Below, piece after piece: positions 1 to 6,747 of a DNA stretch of 11,225 nucleotides (position 1 is its first letter; each line of letters starts with the position of its first letter). The DNA comes from Acidobacteriota bacterium. Its GTDB lineage: Bacteria; Acidobacteriota; Terriglobia; Terriglobales; Acidobacteriaceae. The DNA is taken from assembly GCA_021805955.1 (NCBI GenBank), contig JAJZDO010000862.1, positions 1-11,225 of the forward strand, read 5' to 3'. Both the position numbers and the translations under genes were made by a program. The notes under the pieces are model-generated. The model ran no database searches. It was not told where the DNA came from and saw only the letters and a program-made list of their open reading frames with translations.

Positions 1-555
1 GGCAGCAACGGTGTGGCGGCGTTGCTTGCAGGGTTGTTGTTGACTGCGATCGCGGGATGGGTACTGGGACATTGGCCGGCGAAATGGGCCTCTACAATGT
101 TCGCAATACTTCTGCTGGTTGCGGCAATTGCGTTGCCGAGCCTCGTAGCAAAAGAACTTCCAGCGAGAAGAGGTACTACCGAGACCTCGCTACAATCGTC
201 AGCGTGGCAGCCCTTCAGCCCGCAGTGGCTGGCTGCTGAGAGTAGACAGGGCAAGCCTGTTTTCGTGGACTTCTCCGCTGCGTGGTGCCTGAGTTGCCAG
301 GTGAATGAGCGCGTGGTGCTGGACCGGCCCGATGTCGAAGAGGCTTTCCGCAAACGCGGCGTGGTGATGATGCGCGCCGATTGGACCAACCACGACGACA
401 CGATCACCGCAGCGCTTGCGCAGTTGGGGCGCAGCGGTGTCCCCACGTATGTGCTTTATTCGGGTGGACCGCAATCCGCGCCCACGTTGCTGCCCGAGGT
501 ACTGACGACTGGAATAGTGTTGGACGCGCTAAAGCAAATGCAAGCCAAGCAGTAA
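1..555 (+). CDS. dsbD: DsbD-like thiol:disulfide interchange protein, C-terminal part (5' end outside window)
   Basis: DsbD-family proteins carry electrons from cytoplasmic thioredoxin across the inner membrane to periplasmic thiol proteins and cytochrome c maturation factors. The frame is open from base 1 to the TAA at 553-555, so 184 C-terminal residues are visible and the start lies upstream. The first ~50 residues hold two hydrophobic membrane segments. They are followed by a linker and a thioredoxin-like domain with the redox motif WCLSC (codons 283-297) after FVDFSAA. A downstream GVPTYVLY segment carries the cis-proline expected of the thioredoxin fold. This matches the end of the transmembrane domain plus the C-terminal periplasmic domain of DsbD. 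It converges on rarA, with a palindromic element between them. A shorter CcdA/thioredoxin fusion is possible, because the N-terminal domain cannot be seen. Confidence 0.85.
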   Translation, partial: GSNGVAALLAGLLLTAIAGWVLGHWPAKWASTMFAILLLVAAIALPSLVAKELPARRGTTETSLQSSAWQPFSPQWLAAESRQGKPVFVDFSAAWCLSCQVNERVVLDRPDVEEAFRKRGVVMMRADWTNHDDTITAALAQLGRSGVPTYVLYSGGPQSAPTLLPEVLTTGIVLDALKQMQAKQ

Positions 556-567
556 AAAATCTTGCTC

Positions 568-666
568 GTCATTCCGAGGTCGCCCCGGTGACCGAGGAAT
601 CCAGAGAATCACGGCTGAGTCGAGGCAAACGGCACCTTCTGGATTCTTCACTCCGTTCAGAATGAC
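568..666. repeat. Palindromic element, REP-like, possible bidirectional terminator
   Basis: The 120 bp between dsbD and rarA are almost filled by one composite inverted repeat. Outer arms 568-577 and 657-666 pair over 10 bp with one mismatch. Inner arms 594-605 and 638-649 pair over 12 bp with one G-T pair. A small hairpin, 578-593, sits inside the left side. Bases 606-637 form the apical loop. The wording gtcattccgag, gaggaatcc and ttcactccgttcagaatgac resembles interspersed elements I remember from Acidobacteriota genomes, but only one copy is in this window. Its place between two convergent genes suits a transcription terminator for both strands, although no long T-run follows the stems. 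Confidence 0.7.
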
Positions 667-675
667 TCCGCGACC

Positions 676-2028
676 CTATTTGCGATTCTGCTTGCGCAAC
701 TGCTCGATCTCTTCCATACGCTGTTGCAGCATCTTCTCGCGGCCGCGATCGGTCGGCTGATAGTACTTACGTCCAATCAAGCCCGGCGGCAGGCAATCCA
801 TATCGGAGACGGCGCCTCTCTCATCGTGCGCATAGCGATATCCCTTGCCATAATCAAGCGCCTCCATCAGCCGCGTGGGCGCGTTGCGCAGATGCAGTGG
901 CACTGGCTCGGCGCGCGTTTGTTCCACGTCGCGGGTGACCGCGCCATAGGCGGTGTACAGTGCGTTCGACTTGGGTGCGAGCGCGAGATAGACAGCCGCC
1001 TGGGCCAGAGCCAGATCGCCCTCCGGGCTGCCGAGAAAGTCCATCGAATCGCGCGCGGAGAGCGTCAGGTTCAGAGCTTCCGGAGCGGCCAGGCCAATGT
1101 CTTCGGATGCCATGCGCACCAGCCGGCGCGCCAGGTACATCGGATCTTCGCCGGAGCGCAACATGCGTGCCAGCCAGTACAGCGCTGCATCCGGATCGCT
1201 GTTGCGAATGGATTTATGCAGCGCGGAAATCAGGTTGTAATGTTCCTCGCCACTCTTGTCGTAGAGCAGCGTTTTCTGTTGCACGGCATCGGCGATCAGA
1301 TGGCCATCCAGACTCGACTGCCCCGCACTCGCGGCCAACCGGACCGCCGCTTCCAATACGTTGTAAGCGCGCCGAACGTCGCCGTTCGAATATCCGGCAA
1401 TTACGTTAAAGGCATCTTCCGGCGACGTGATTCCGAATCCGCCGAGACCTCGCTCTTTATCTATGAGCGCCCTCTGCAACAGCGCGACAATTTGTTCATC
1501 GCTCAGCGCTTCCAGCACGTAGACGCGGCAGCGAGACAGCAGGGCGGCATTCAGCTCAAAGGAGGGATTCTCCGTGGTGGCACCAATCAACCGGATGGCT
1601 CCCCGCTCTACGTATGGCAAAAACGCATCCTGCTGGCTGCGGTTGAAGCGGTGAATCTCGTCGATAAATAAAATGGTGCGCATGCCGGCAGAAGCTGCCT
1701 GGTCGGCTTCCGCCATTACCTGCTTGATCTCTTTAATTCCGCTGACGACCGCGGAAAACTCGATGAACGTGGCTTTCGTCGTGTGCGCGATGATCTTGGC
1801 CAGCGTCGTTTTTCCCACTCCCGGCGGTCCCCACAAAATCATCGATGTGGTGTCGTCGGTTTCCAACTGCAGGCGCAGCGCTTTTCCGGGCGCAAGCAGG
1901 TGCTCCTGGCCGACGAATTCATCGAGCGTGCGTGGACGCATCCGTTCTGCCAATGGGCGCTGGCGCAGATCGGTCGGCGCATCCTTTGAGTATGCGGGCT
2001 CGCCAGGCAGTGCGTCGAAGAGGCTCAT
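676..2028 (-). CDS. rarA: Replication-associated recombination protein RarA (MgsA), AAA+ ATPase
   Basis: RarA/MgsA (WHIP/Mgs1 in eukaryotes) is a clamp-loader-like AAA+ ATPase that acts at stalled replication forks. The product is 450 aa, close to the ~447 aa of E. coli RarA, so it appears complete. Visible motifs are an N-terminal RPLAERMRP and FVGQEHLL stretch, Walker A GPPGVGKT (67-74), Walker B LFIDEI (120-125, with D123 and E124), a sensor-1 GATTENPSF segment (149-157) and an arginine-finger candidate R166 in LLSRC. The C-terminal half has the family's helical tetramerisation region, including GEDPMYLARRLVRMASEDIGLA and an HLRNAP stretch. The ATG (2028-2026) overlaps the TGA of the upstream methyltransferase gene as ATGA. 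An AAGG stands 6 nt before it, so the two are probably translationally coupled. Confidence 0.96.
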   Translation of the reverse strand: MSLFDALPGEPAYSKDAPTDLRQRPLAERMRPRTLDEFVGQEHLLAPGKALRLQLETDDTTSMILWGPPGVGKTTLAKIIAHTTKATFIEFSAVVSGIKEIKQVMAEADQAASAGMRTILFIDEIHRFNRSQQDAFLPYVERGAIRLIGATTENPSFELNAALLSRCRVYVLEALSDEQIVALLQRALIDKERGLGGFGITSPEDAFNVIAGYSNGDVRRAYNVLEAAVRLAASAGQSSLDGHLIADAVQQKTLLYDKSGEEHYNLISALHKSIRNSDPDAALYWLARMLRSGEDPMYLARRLVRMASEDIGLAAPEALNLTLSARDSMDFLGSPEGDLALAQAAVYLALAPKSNALYTAYGAVTRDVEQTRAEPVPLHLRNAPTRLMEALDYGKGYRYAHDERGAVSDMDCLPPGLIGRKYYQPTDRGREKMLQQRMEEIEQLRKQNRK

Positions 2029-2858
2029 GGCTTGCCTTGGAGGGATGTGCCGCTGCGTTGGCGCGATGCCTCATACAGCAGAATCGACGCGGCAATGGCG
2101 GCATTCAGAGACTCCACGTCTCCGGGACACGGGACATGGAGACTTTTCTGGCAGAAGGACAAAATCTCATCTGTAATTCCCGCGCCTTCATTCCCGATGA
2201 CAAACGCGATGGGTCCGCGCAGGTCGGCCTCGAAGATGGAAGTTCCACTGTCAGCAACGCATGCGTATGTGGGAATTTGTTTTTCAGCCAGACGGCGTAG
2301 CCGCGAGACATCGGCCAGAGAAACAACCGGAAGCCGAAAGCTCGATCCCGCCGAAGCACGCAGCGCTTTCTGGTTCCACGGGCTGACGCTTCCAGCCGTC
2401 AGCAGAACTCCGGAGGCCCCAAAGGCTTCGGCCGAACGAATAATGGTGCCCACATTGCCAGGATCCTGCAGCCCTGCCAGGATAACAAGCCGAGGCTGTT
2501 CTGCGGTCAGCAGCGATTCCAGCGTCCATTCGGGAGCTTTCACCAACGCGGCGATTCCCTGGGGAGATTCAGTGACGCAGGCATGGTCGAATGCGTCCGT
2601 GGCGACGGCGAAAACCTTTACATGTACATGGCCAAGAAAGTGCCACTCTCTTTTCAAGATGCGGTCTTCCCGCAGAAACACGGCATCGAATCCTAGTCCG
2701 CTGCGCTGGGCTTCCTCAATAAGATGATCCCCTTCGATGGCAACTAGCCTGTCCGCGCCGATGCCTGGATGCAGCAAACGCTGCCGCAGGTCTTTCAGCC
2801 GCGCATTCTGGCGGCTGCGGATCGTTTCGACGGAAGTGGAGGACACAGAGTCCGGCAT
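2025..2858 (-). CDS. TrmH/SpoU-family RNA 2'-O-ribose methyltransferase (RlmB/TsnR-like)
   Basis: SpoU-type SPOUT enzymes use S-adenosylmethionine to methylate ribose 2'-OH groups, mostly in 23S rRNA or tRNA. The 277 aa product has an N-terminal substrate-binding-like domain (~1-105, beginning IRSRQNARLKDLR) and a C-terminal knotted domain with all three SpoU motifs. Motif 1 is LAGLQDPGNVGTIIRSAEAF (128-147, with N135 and R141). Motif 2 is IGNEGAG (221-227). Motif 3 is PGDVESLNAAIAASILLYE (245-263), with the SLN that forms the trefoil-knot cofactor site. Length and layout fit 23S rRNA methyltransferases such as RlmB or TsnR, but the target nucleotide cannot be read from sequence. It is the first gene of an operon with rarA. 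The GAGG ahead of the ATG leaves only 1 nt, so the exact start is uncertain; GTG codon 5 (2846-2844) is an alternative. Confidence 0.92.
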   Translation of the reverse strand: MPDSVSSTSVETIRSRQNARLKDLRQRLLHPGIGADRLVAIEGDHLIEEAQRSGLGFDAVFLREDRILKREWHFLGHVHVKVFAVATDAFDHACVTESPQGIAALVKAPEWTLESLLTAEQPRLVILAGLQDPGNVGTIIRSAEAFGASGVLLTAGSVSPWNQKALRASAGSSFRLPVVSLADVSRLRRLAEKQIPTYACVADSGTSIFEADLRGPIAFVIGNEGAGITDEILSFCQKSLHVPCPGDVESLNAAIAASILLYEASRQRSGTSLQGKP

Positions 2859-3012
2859 ACCTCGCGATTTTACGCCCGCGATACGGGTCTTTCGGATCCG
2901 CGACGATATTCGGACCGTTGCAGCTTCTACGAACGGGTATCATGGATCAAGCTCGAAAATATTTTCAGTCTTCAAACTCTTCGAGCTCAACTCGCAGACG
3001 TGGAGAAATAGT
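2859..3012. promoter_or_regulatory. Divergent intergenic region with nested palindromes
   Basis: These 154 bp separate the divergently read methyltransferase (minus) and tsaC (plus) and must carry promoters for both. An exact 8-bp inverted repeat (agctcgaa 2950-2957, ttcgagct 2980-2987) flanks a perfect 12-bp palindrome, gaaaatattttc (2955-2966), that overlaps its left arm. The part is AT-rich against a GC-rich background. No convincing -35/-10 pair with 16-18 bp spacing could be picked out: TTGCAG (2918-2923) and TATCAT (2938-2943) are only 14 bp apart. The palindromes could be a protein-binding site or a leader hairpin of the tsaC transcript. Confidence 0.45.
3002..3006 (+). promoter_or_regulatory. 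Ribosome binding site fixing the TTG start of tsaC
   Basis: GGAGA at 3002-3006 stands 6 nt before TTG 3013-3015. No ATG in the right frame has such a site, so this decides the start. The next candidate, GTG 3034, lies too far downstream. Confidence 0.7.
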
Positions 3013-3654
3013 TTGTCAGCGGAAATACTGCGCGTGCAGCCGGATGAGCCGGAGCCGGAAAAGATCGAGTACATTGTGCGCTGCCTGCGAGCGGGTAGTG
3101 TCGTCGGCTTGCCGACAGATACGTTTTACGGCCTGGCCGTGGATCCGGTAAACCTGCACGCAGTTGAACTGATCTATGACATCAAGATGCGTCTGCGGCA
3201 CAAGCCGCTATCGTTGCTGCTGGCCGATGTCGCCCAGGCGTATGAAATTGCGCGAAACCTCGACTCCCAATTTGACCGTCTTGCCGAGCGCTTTTGGCCC
3301 GGGCCGCTGACCGTGATTGTGCGCGCGGGAACTCGGTTGCCGCTGCGAGTCACAGCGAATACTGGAAACGTTGCGTTGCGAGTTCCGGACGCTGCGATTC
3401 CGCGAGCGGTGGTGCGAATGCTGGGTCTGCCGGTCACGGCGACCTCCGCCAACGCATTTGGCGCTCCCGAATGCACCCATGCCATAGGAGTTCGAGATCA
3501 GCTTGGCGATCGGCTTCCTTTGATCGTTGACGGTGGCCCAACCGGAAGAAGCCTTCCGACGACAATTGTCGATTTATCTGCTGGACCAGGAACCTGGCAG
3601 ATTCTGCGCGAGGGCGCAATTCCAACGCACGAGATTGCTTTCGCGCTGCAATAA
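3013..3654 (+). CDS. tsaC: L-threonylcarbamoyladenylate synthase, Sua5/YrdC/YwlC family
   Basis: TsaC/Sua5 makes threonylcarbamoyl-AMP from threonine, bicarbonate and ATP, the first step of the t6A modification at position 37 of ANN-reading tRNAs. The frame is open much further upstream (to about 2737), but that part overlaps the divergent gene and has no family similarity. I therefore start at TTG 3013, which gives 213 aa. Family signatures are VGLPTDTFYGLAVDP (31-45), the substrate-pocket segment MRLRHKPLSLLL (59-70), RFWPGPLTVIV (93-103), LRVPD (122-126), PVTATSANAFG (140-150), a VDGG segment near 172 and ILREGAI at the end. The size fits the short YrdC/YwlC form without the extra Sua5 domain. 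A YciO-type paralogue of unknown function is less likely. The YdcF-family gene follows within 15 bp, so the two are probably co-transcribed. Confidence 0.92.
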   Translation: MSAEILRVQPDEPEPEKIEYIVRCLRAGSVVGLPTDTFYGLAVDPVNLHAVELIYDIKMRLRHKPLSLLLADVAQAYEIARNLDSQFDRLAERFWPGPLTVIVRAGTRLPLRVTANTGNVALRVPDAAIPRAVVRMLGLPVTATSANAFGAPECTHAIGVRDQLGDRLPLIVDGGPTGRSLPTTIVDLSAGPGTWQILREGAIPTHEIAFALQ

Positions 3655-3668
3655 CGGTGCATCGAGCG

Positions 3669-4340
3669 ATGCGAGATATCGAAGCCGAAGAACGCGACTG
3701 GGAGGACGAGTATAGTTCGGGGCCCAGAAAAACCCGCGGCATCGTTGGCCGGATTCTGCGAAGAATTCTCGCCGTCGCGCTGCTGGTTTGCTTCGTGTGG
3801 TTCTGGTGGCTCTTCCTCGAAATACGGGACACCTCCTACATCATCCAGACCCTCCCTGCCGATGCCATTGCGGTGTTTGGCGCTGCCGCATACAACGGGC
3901 GGCCTTCGCCAGTCTTGCATGCTCGATTGGAACACGCACTCGATCTATACGAGCGCGGATTGGCCCCCTTGCTGATTTCTCTTGGCGGCGGCGCTGGATC
4001 GCAATACGATCCGCAATTGAGCGAGGGTGCTGTGGGCCGCGATTTCTTTCTTACCCATGGCGTGCCTGATCGCAGCATCATTGCGGAAACCAACAGTAGC
4101 GATACCGAGGAGTCCGTGGATAGACTGGCCGCGATTGCCCGGGAGAATCATCTGCGAACCATTCTGGTTGTCAGTGATGGAACCCACATGTTTCGCATTC
4201 GTGAATTATGCCGGGCCCAGGGGTTGCATGTTTTGCTTTCGCCGCGAGAAGCAGGCAAATCCGTTAGTCAGATCGAGATTGCGGAGCGATACCTGCACGA
4301 GATGGGAAGCTACACTCTTTGGCGCCTGCACCTGCACTGA
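3669..4340 (+). CDS. YdcF/SanA-family (DUF218) membrane-anchored protein
   Basis: DUF218 proteins (YdcF, SanA, ElyC) are poorly characterised envelope proteins; some members are linked to cell-wall or envelope integrity. The 223 aa product has a charged N-terminus, one membrane anchor (about 32-50, ILAVALLVCFVWFWWLFL) and then the domain. Recognisable family segments are ADAIAVFGAAAYNGRPSP (64-81), LLISLGG (101-107), FFLTHGVP (126-133) followed by the NSSDTEES stretch (142-149), and ILVVSDGTHMFRI (165-177). These make up a Rossmann-like fold with conserved polar residues. The topology suggests a domain outside the cytoplasm, but that is inference. ATG 3669 is chosen over GTG 3657, four codons upstream; neither has a strong ribosome binding site. 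It lies 14 nt after the tsaC stop. Confidence 0.85.
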   Translation: MRDIEAEERDWEDEYSSGPRKTRGIVGRILRRILAVALLVCFVWFWWLFLEIRDTSYIIQTLPADAIAVFGAAAYNGRPSPVLHARLEHALDLYERGLAPLLISLGGGAGSQYDPQLSEGAVGRDFFLTHGVPDRSIIAETNSSDTEESVDRLAAIARENHLRTILVVSDGTHMFRIRELCRAQGLHVLLSPREAGKSVSQIEIAERYLHEMGSYTLWRLHLH

Positions 4341-4375
4341 TTCGCAGGTCTATGGATCGGGTGGAATTGGTCCGC

Positions 4376-4391
4376 TGGAGTCGCCACTCCA
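4376..4391. other. Hairpin in intergenic region (possible terminator)
   Basis: tggagt (4376-4381), loop cgcc, actcca (4386-4391) form a 6-bp stem 36 nt after the YdcF-family stop. No T-run follows, so a classic intrinsic terminator is unlikely. A second copy, actccag (4411-4417), can pair with ctggagt (4375-4381) instead, giving two mutually exclusive foldings. Confidence 0.35.
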
Positions 4392-4433
4392 CGGCCCGCA
4401 GGAAAGCTGGACTCCAGCCCGCGAAAACATCGG

Positions 4434-4452
4434 CACTGATTTACAATCAGTG
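4434..4452. promoter_or_regulatory. Perfect 8+3+8 inverted repeat, candidate operator
   Basis: cactgatt (4434-4441), tac, aatcagtg (4445-4452) form a perfect dyad 26 bp before the start of the propeller lipoprotein. It overlaps TTTACA (4440-4445), a 5/6 match to a -35 box. At 17 bp there is only a poor -10, TTGATT (4463-4468, 3/6). The dyad could be a repressor site or an RNA hairpin. Confidence 0.4.
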
Positions 4453-4478
4453 ACAGCTTCAATTGATTGTTGGAAACC

Positions 4479-5918
4479 ATGGGGTATTCACGAGTGTTGT
4501 CAGTTTTTGGGCGAAGAAGGCCCTGGGAATTATTGGGATCGAGTCTGATATTCGCCTTCATGCTGGGCTGCGGAGATATTTACCGTCCGGTGGTTACCAG
4601 CGTGCCTCCGGTTCAACCTTCGGCGCAACCGACCAAATACGCGATTGTAACCACCTGCGGCAACAAAACCAATGTCTCTGCTCCGACCATCGATCTGATT
4701 TGCGCCGGCAGCACCGTGCCCGGATCGGGATCGCTGGTAGATTTCTCAGGAGACTCCCTGGCGATTCGAGTGAATCTTGGCAATGGACCGCGGTGGATAG
4801 GACTGGCGGCCAACAGCAACGGCAGCGGGGGAATTGTTTACAACACCAACGCAGATGGTACGATCACGAACTTCAGCGTCTCCACCACGGTGGAAAGTCA
4901 TAACGTGTATTCGAGTACGCTGCTTGCCGATGCTGATCCCGGCACCATGATATCGACCAGAAATTATCTGTATGTCGCGCAGACTGGACGAGGCTCCGTC
5001 GAAGTGATGAAGACGGCGAATGGCGCGACTTCGCCATCCGGTTTTCTGGAAATTCCGCTCATCGATGCGCGGAATCCATCGGCACGGCAATATCCTGCCA
5101 ACTTGGTCGGCAACGCGAGCGCCCAGCGTATCTATGCCATCAGCTACGACGATAGCCAGGCACTTCCCGCTGAGAGTTGTCCAGGTTCCAATTCTCCTGG
5201 TGTCGCCACCGGAATTGAAACCACGACCAACACGCCCTCTTCCAATTTAGCCCTAGGGTTTTGTCCGGTCTATGGCGTGATGAGCAACGACAACCGGCGA
5301 GTTTTCATCCTGAACCAGGACAGCGGCACGGTTTCAGTGATCGATAGCCAGCAGAACCAGATCGATACAAGTCAGAATCTGATCCATAACCAGCCGAATG
5401 CACCGGCGGGTCAGATTTCTGTTGGACAAGGACCCGTCTGGGCGGCGATTTACAATACAGGATCGATCCTGGCCGTCGCGAACTCAGGCTCGAATACGCT
5501 CACGTTGATCAATATAAGTGAGGACGTCTACGGCAATGACAGTCCCAACTTTGGCCAGATTATTGCCACCGTGCCAGTCGGCAGCAACCCGTCTTCCGTC
5601 TCCATTCTCCAGGATGGAACCCGCGCTTACGTTGCCAATCGCGGAGATGGAACCGTGAGTGTTGTCAGTTTAACCAGTAACACTGTCACCAAGACCATTC
5701 CGTTACCTCAGGAGCCCTGCACGTCCGGCGACCCCAATGTTCTTTGCATCGTTCATCCCATGTCGATCGCCGCCACCGTCGGGACTCCCACCGGTAAGGT
5801 GTATGTGGTGTCCCCGGACACAAATATGCTGACGATCATTCAGACGGTGGACGATACCATCGATACAAGTTTACCGCTCACCGGAAATGGTATCGAGGTC
5901 TACCTGACAGGTTCCTGA
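4479..5918 (+). CDS. Secreted beta-propeller lipoprotein, YVTN/YncE-like
   Basis: A predicted lipoprotein of 479 aa. The N-terminus has a basic stretch (RRR, 12-14), a hydrophobic segment and a lipobox ending MLGC, so Cys31 should be the lipidated residue. The mature part begins with a Pro/Gln-rich linker. It is built of repeated propeller blades, for example VFILNQDSGTVSVID, ILAVANSGSNTLTLINI and AYVANRGDGTVSVVSL, the signature of YVTN/YncE-type seven-bladed propellers. Such proteins bind ligands or act as structural surface proteins; no catalytic residues are evident, so I assign no reaction. Six further cysteines (60, 75, 234, 262, 414, 423) are spaced as three close pairs and could form disulfides. 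ATG 4479 is chosen because it places the signal peptide normally; TTG codons just upstream are also open. It stands alone between intergenic gaps. Confidence 0.85.
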   Translation: MGYSRVLSVFGRRRPWELLGSSLIFAFMLGCGDIYRPVVTSVPPVQPSAQPTKYAIVTTCGNKTNVSAPTIDLICAGSTVPGSGSLVDFSGDSLAIRVNLGNGPRWIGLAANSNGSGGIVYNTNADGTITNFSVSTTVESHNVYSSTLLADADPGTMISTRNYLYVAQTGRGSVEVMKTANGATSPSGFLEIPLIDARNPSARQYPANLVGNASAQRIYAISYDDSQALPAESCPGSNSPGVATGIETTTNTPSSNLALGFCPVYGVMSNDNRRVFILNQDSGTVSVIDSQQNQIDTSQNLIHNQPNAPAGQISVGQGPVWAAIYNTGSILAVANSGSNTLTLINISEDVYGNDSPNFGQIIATVPVGSNPSSVSILQDGTRAYVANRGDGTVSVVSLTSNTVTKTIPLPQEPCTSGDPNVLCIVHPMSIAATVGTPTGKVYVVSPDTNMLTIIQTVDDTIDTSLPLTGNGIEVYLTGS

Positions 5919-5981
5919 TCCTCACAACATGCAAGCTGGCAAGAACCGTGAACTATCGGCTCGACTGATAACGGTGCATGG

Positions 5982-6737
5982 ATGAAGCTTCGTCTCGATA
6001 AGCTGCTGGTTGGGCAGGGCATTGCGTCGTCGCGAACACGCGCACAGGAGAGAATCTCCGCAGGCCATATTGCGGTGGATGGCGTCGTTATCACCAAGGC
6101 GGGCTTTCTCGTCGACTCCCAGCAGATGATCGAGGCGCTGGAGGAAGACCTTCCGTACGTAAGTCGTGGCGGAGTGAAGCTGGCGGCAGCGCTCGACGCC
6201 TGGCAAATCAATATATCCGGACGCTCTTGCTTGGACATTGGCATTTCCACCGGCGGGTTCACCGATTGTCTGCTGCAGCGCGGAGCCGCTCGCGTCGTCG
6301 GGATCGACAGCGGCCAAGGACAGTTGGCAGAAAAGCTCCGCCTCGATCCGCGCCTGTTGCTGATAGAACGCACCAATGCCCGTCGCCTAACGGCGGGCAT
6401 GCTGCCAGCCGAAATTGACTTCTTGGCCGTCGATGTCTCGTTTATTGCGGCATCGTTGGTCCTGCCTGCGGCGATTGCCGCAGCGTTTCCTGCGGATGTG
6501 AGTGTTTCGGATGACCACAGCCGGGAGGCAGTCATCCTGGCCAAGCCTCAGTTTGAGGCGGGCAAGGAGTTTGTCGGCAGGGGCGGAATCGTCCATAGTT
6601 CCGCCGCGCATCAGCGTGCCGTTGCCAGGGTGCTGGAAACTCTGGAAGCCCATCGGGCTTTAGAGACAAGGGTCATGGATTCGCCCATCCGTGGCGGAGA
6701 CGGAAATCGGGAGTTTCTGATATACGCTCGGTTCTAA
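5982..6737 (+). CDS. tlyA: TlyA-family rRNA 2'-O-methyltransferase
   Basis: TlyA (in the hemolysin A/TlyA family) methylates ribose 2'-OH groups in 16S and/or 23S rRNA; mycobacterial TlyA makes the capreomycin-binding methylations. The 251 aa product has an N-terminal S4 RNA-binding domain (about 3-60, MKLRLDKLLVGQGIASSRTR). It is followed by the linker SRGGVKLAAAL and an FtsJ/RrmJ-like Rossmann domain with the SAM-binding LDIGISTGGFTD (84-95). The likely catalytic K-D-K-E tetrad is visible as K66, D151, K188 (in LAKPQFEAG) and E244 (in GNREFLIYARF). Whether it modifies 16S, 23S or both is not readable. ATG 5982 is chosen because the S4 domain begins directly after it; the ribosome binding site is weak. 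The gene runs into nadK after 10 bp. Confidence 0.94.
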   Translation: MKLRLDKLLVGQGIASSRTRAQERISAGHIAVDGVVITKAGFLVDSQQMIEALEEDLPYVSRGGVKLAAALDAWQINISGRSCLDIGISTGGFTDCLLQRGAARVVGIDSGQGQLAEKLRLDPRLLLIERTNARRLTAGMLPAEIDFLAVDVSFIAASLVLPAAIAAAFPADVSVSDDHSREAVILAKPQFEAGKEFVGRGGIVHSSAAHQRAVARVLETLEAHRALETRVMDSPIRGGDGNREFLIYARF

Positions 6738-6743
6738 GGGAGA
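6736..6743 (+). promoter_or_regulatory. Ribosome binding site of nadK overlapping the tlyA stop
   Basis: AAGGGAGA at 6736-6743 begins inside the TAA of tlyA and ends 4 nt before the nadK ATG. It is a strong Shine-Dalgarno sequence, and the overlap suggests coupled translation of the two genes. Confidence 0.75.
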
Positions 6744-6747
6744 ACGC

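Noticed and set aside
724..1671. 315-codon plus-strand open frame opposite rarA
   Set aside because: Antisense shadow of a clear RarA gene; no recognisable domain, and long antisense frames are common in GC-rich DNA.
2032..2727. 231-codon plus-strand open frame opposite the SpoU methyltransferase
   Set aside because: The opposite strand has all three SpoU motifs; this translation shows no family features.
5945..5975. Weak inverted repeat accgt/acggt with inner tatc/gata upstream of tlyA
   Set aside because: Arms of only 4-5 bp with bulges; expected by chance.
5900..6544. 214-codon minus-strand open frame opposite tlyA
   Set aside because: Ser/Arg/Ala-rich composition typical of antisense frames; TlyA is certain on the other strand.
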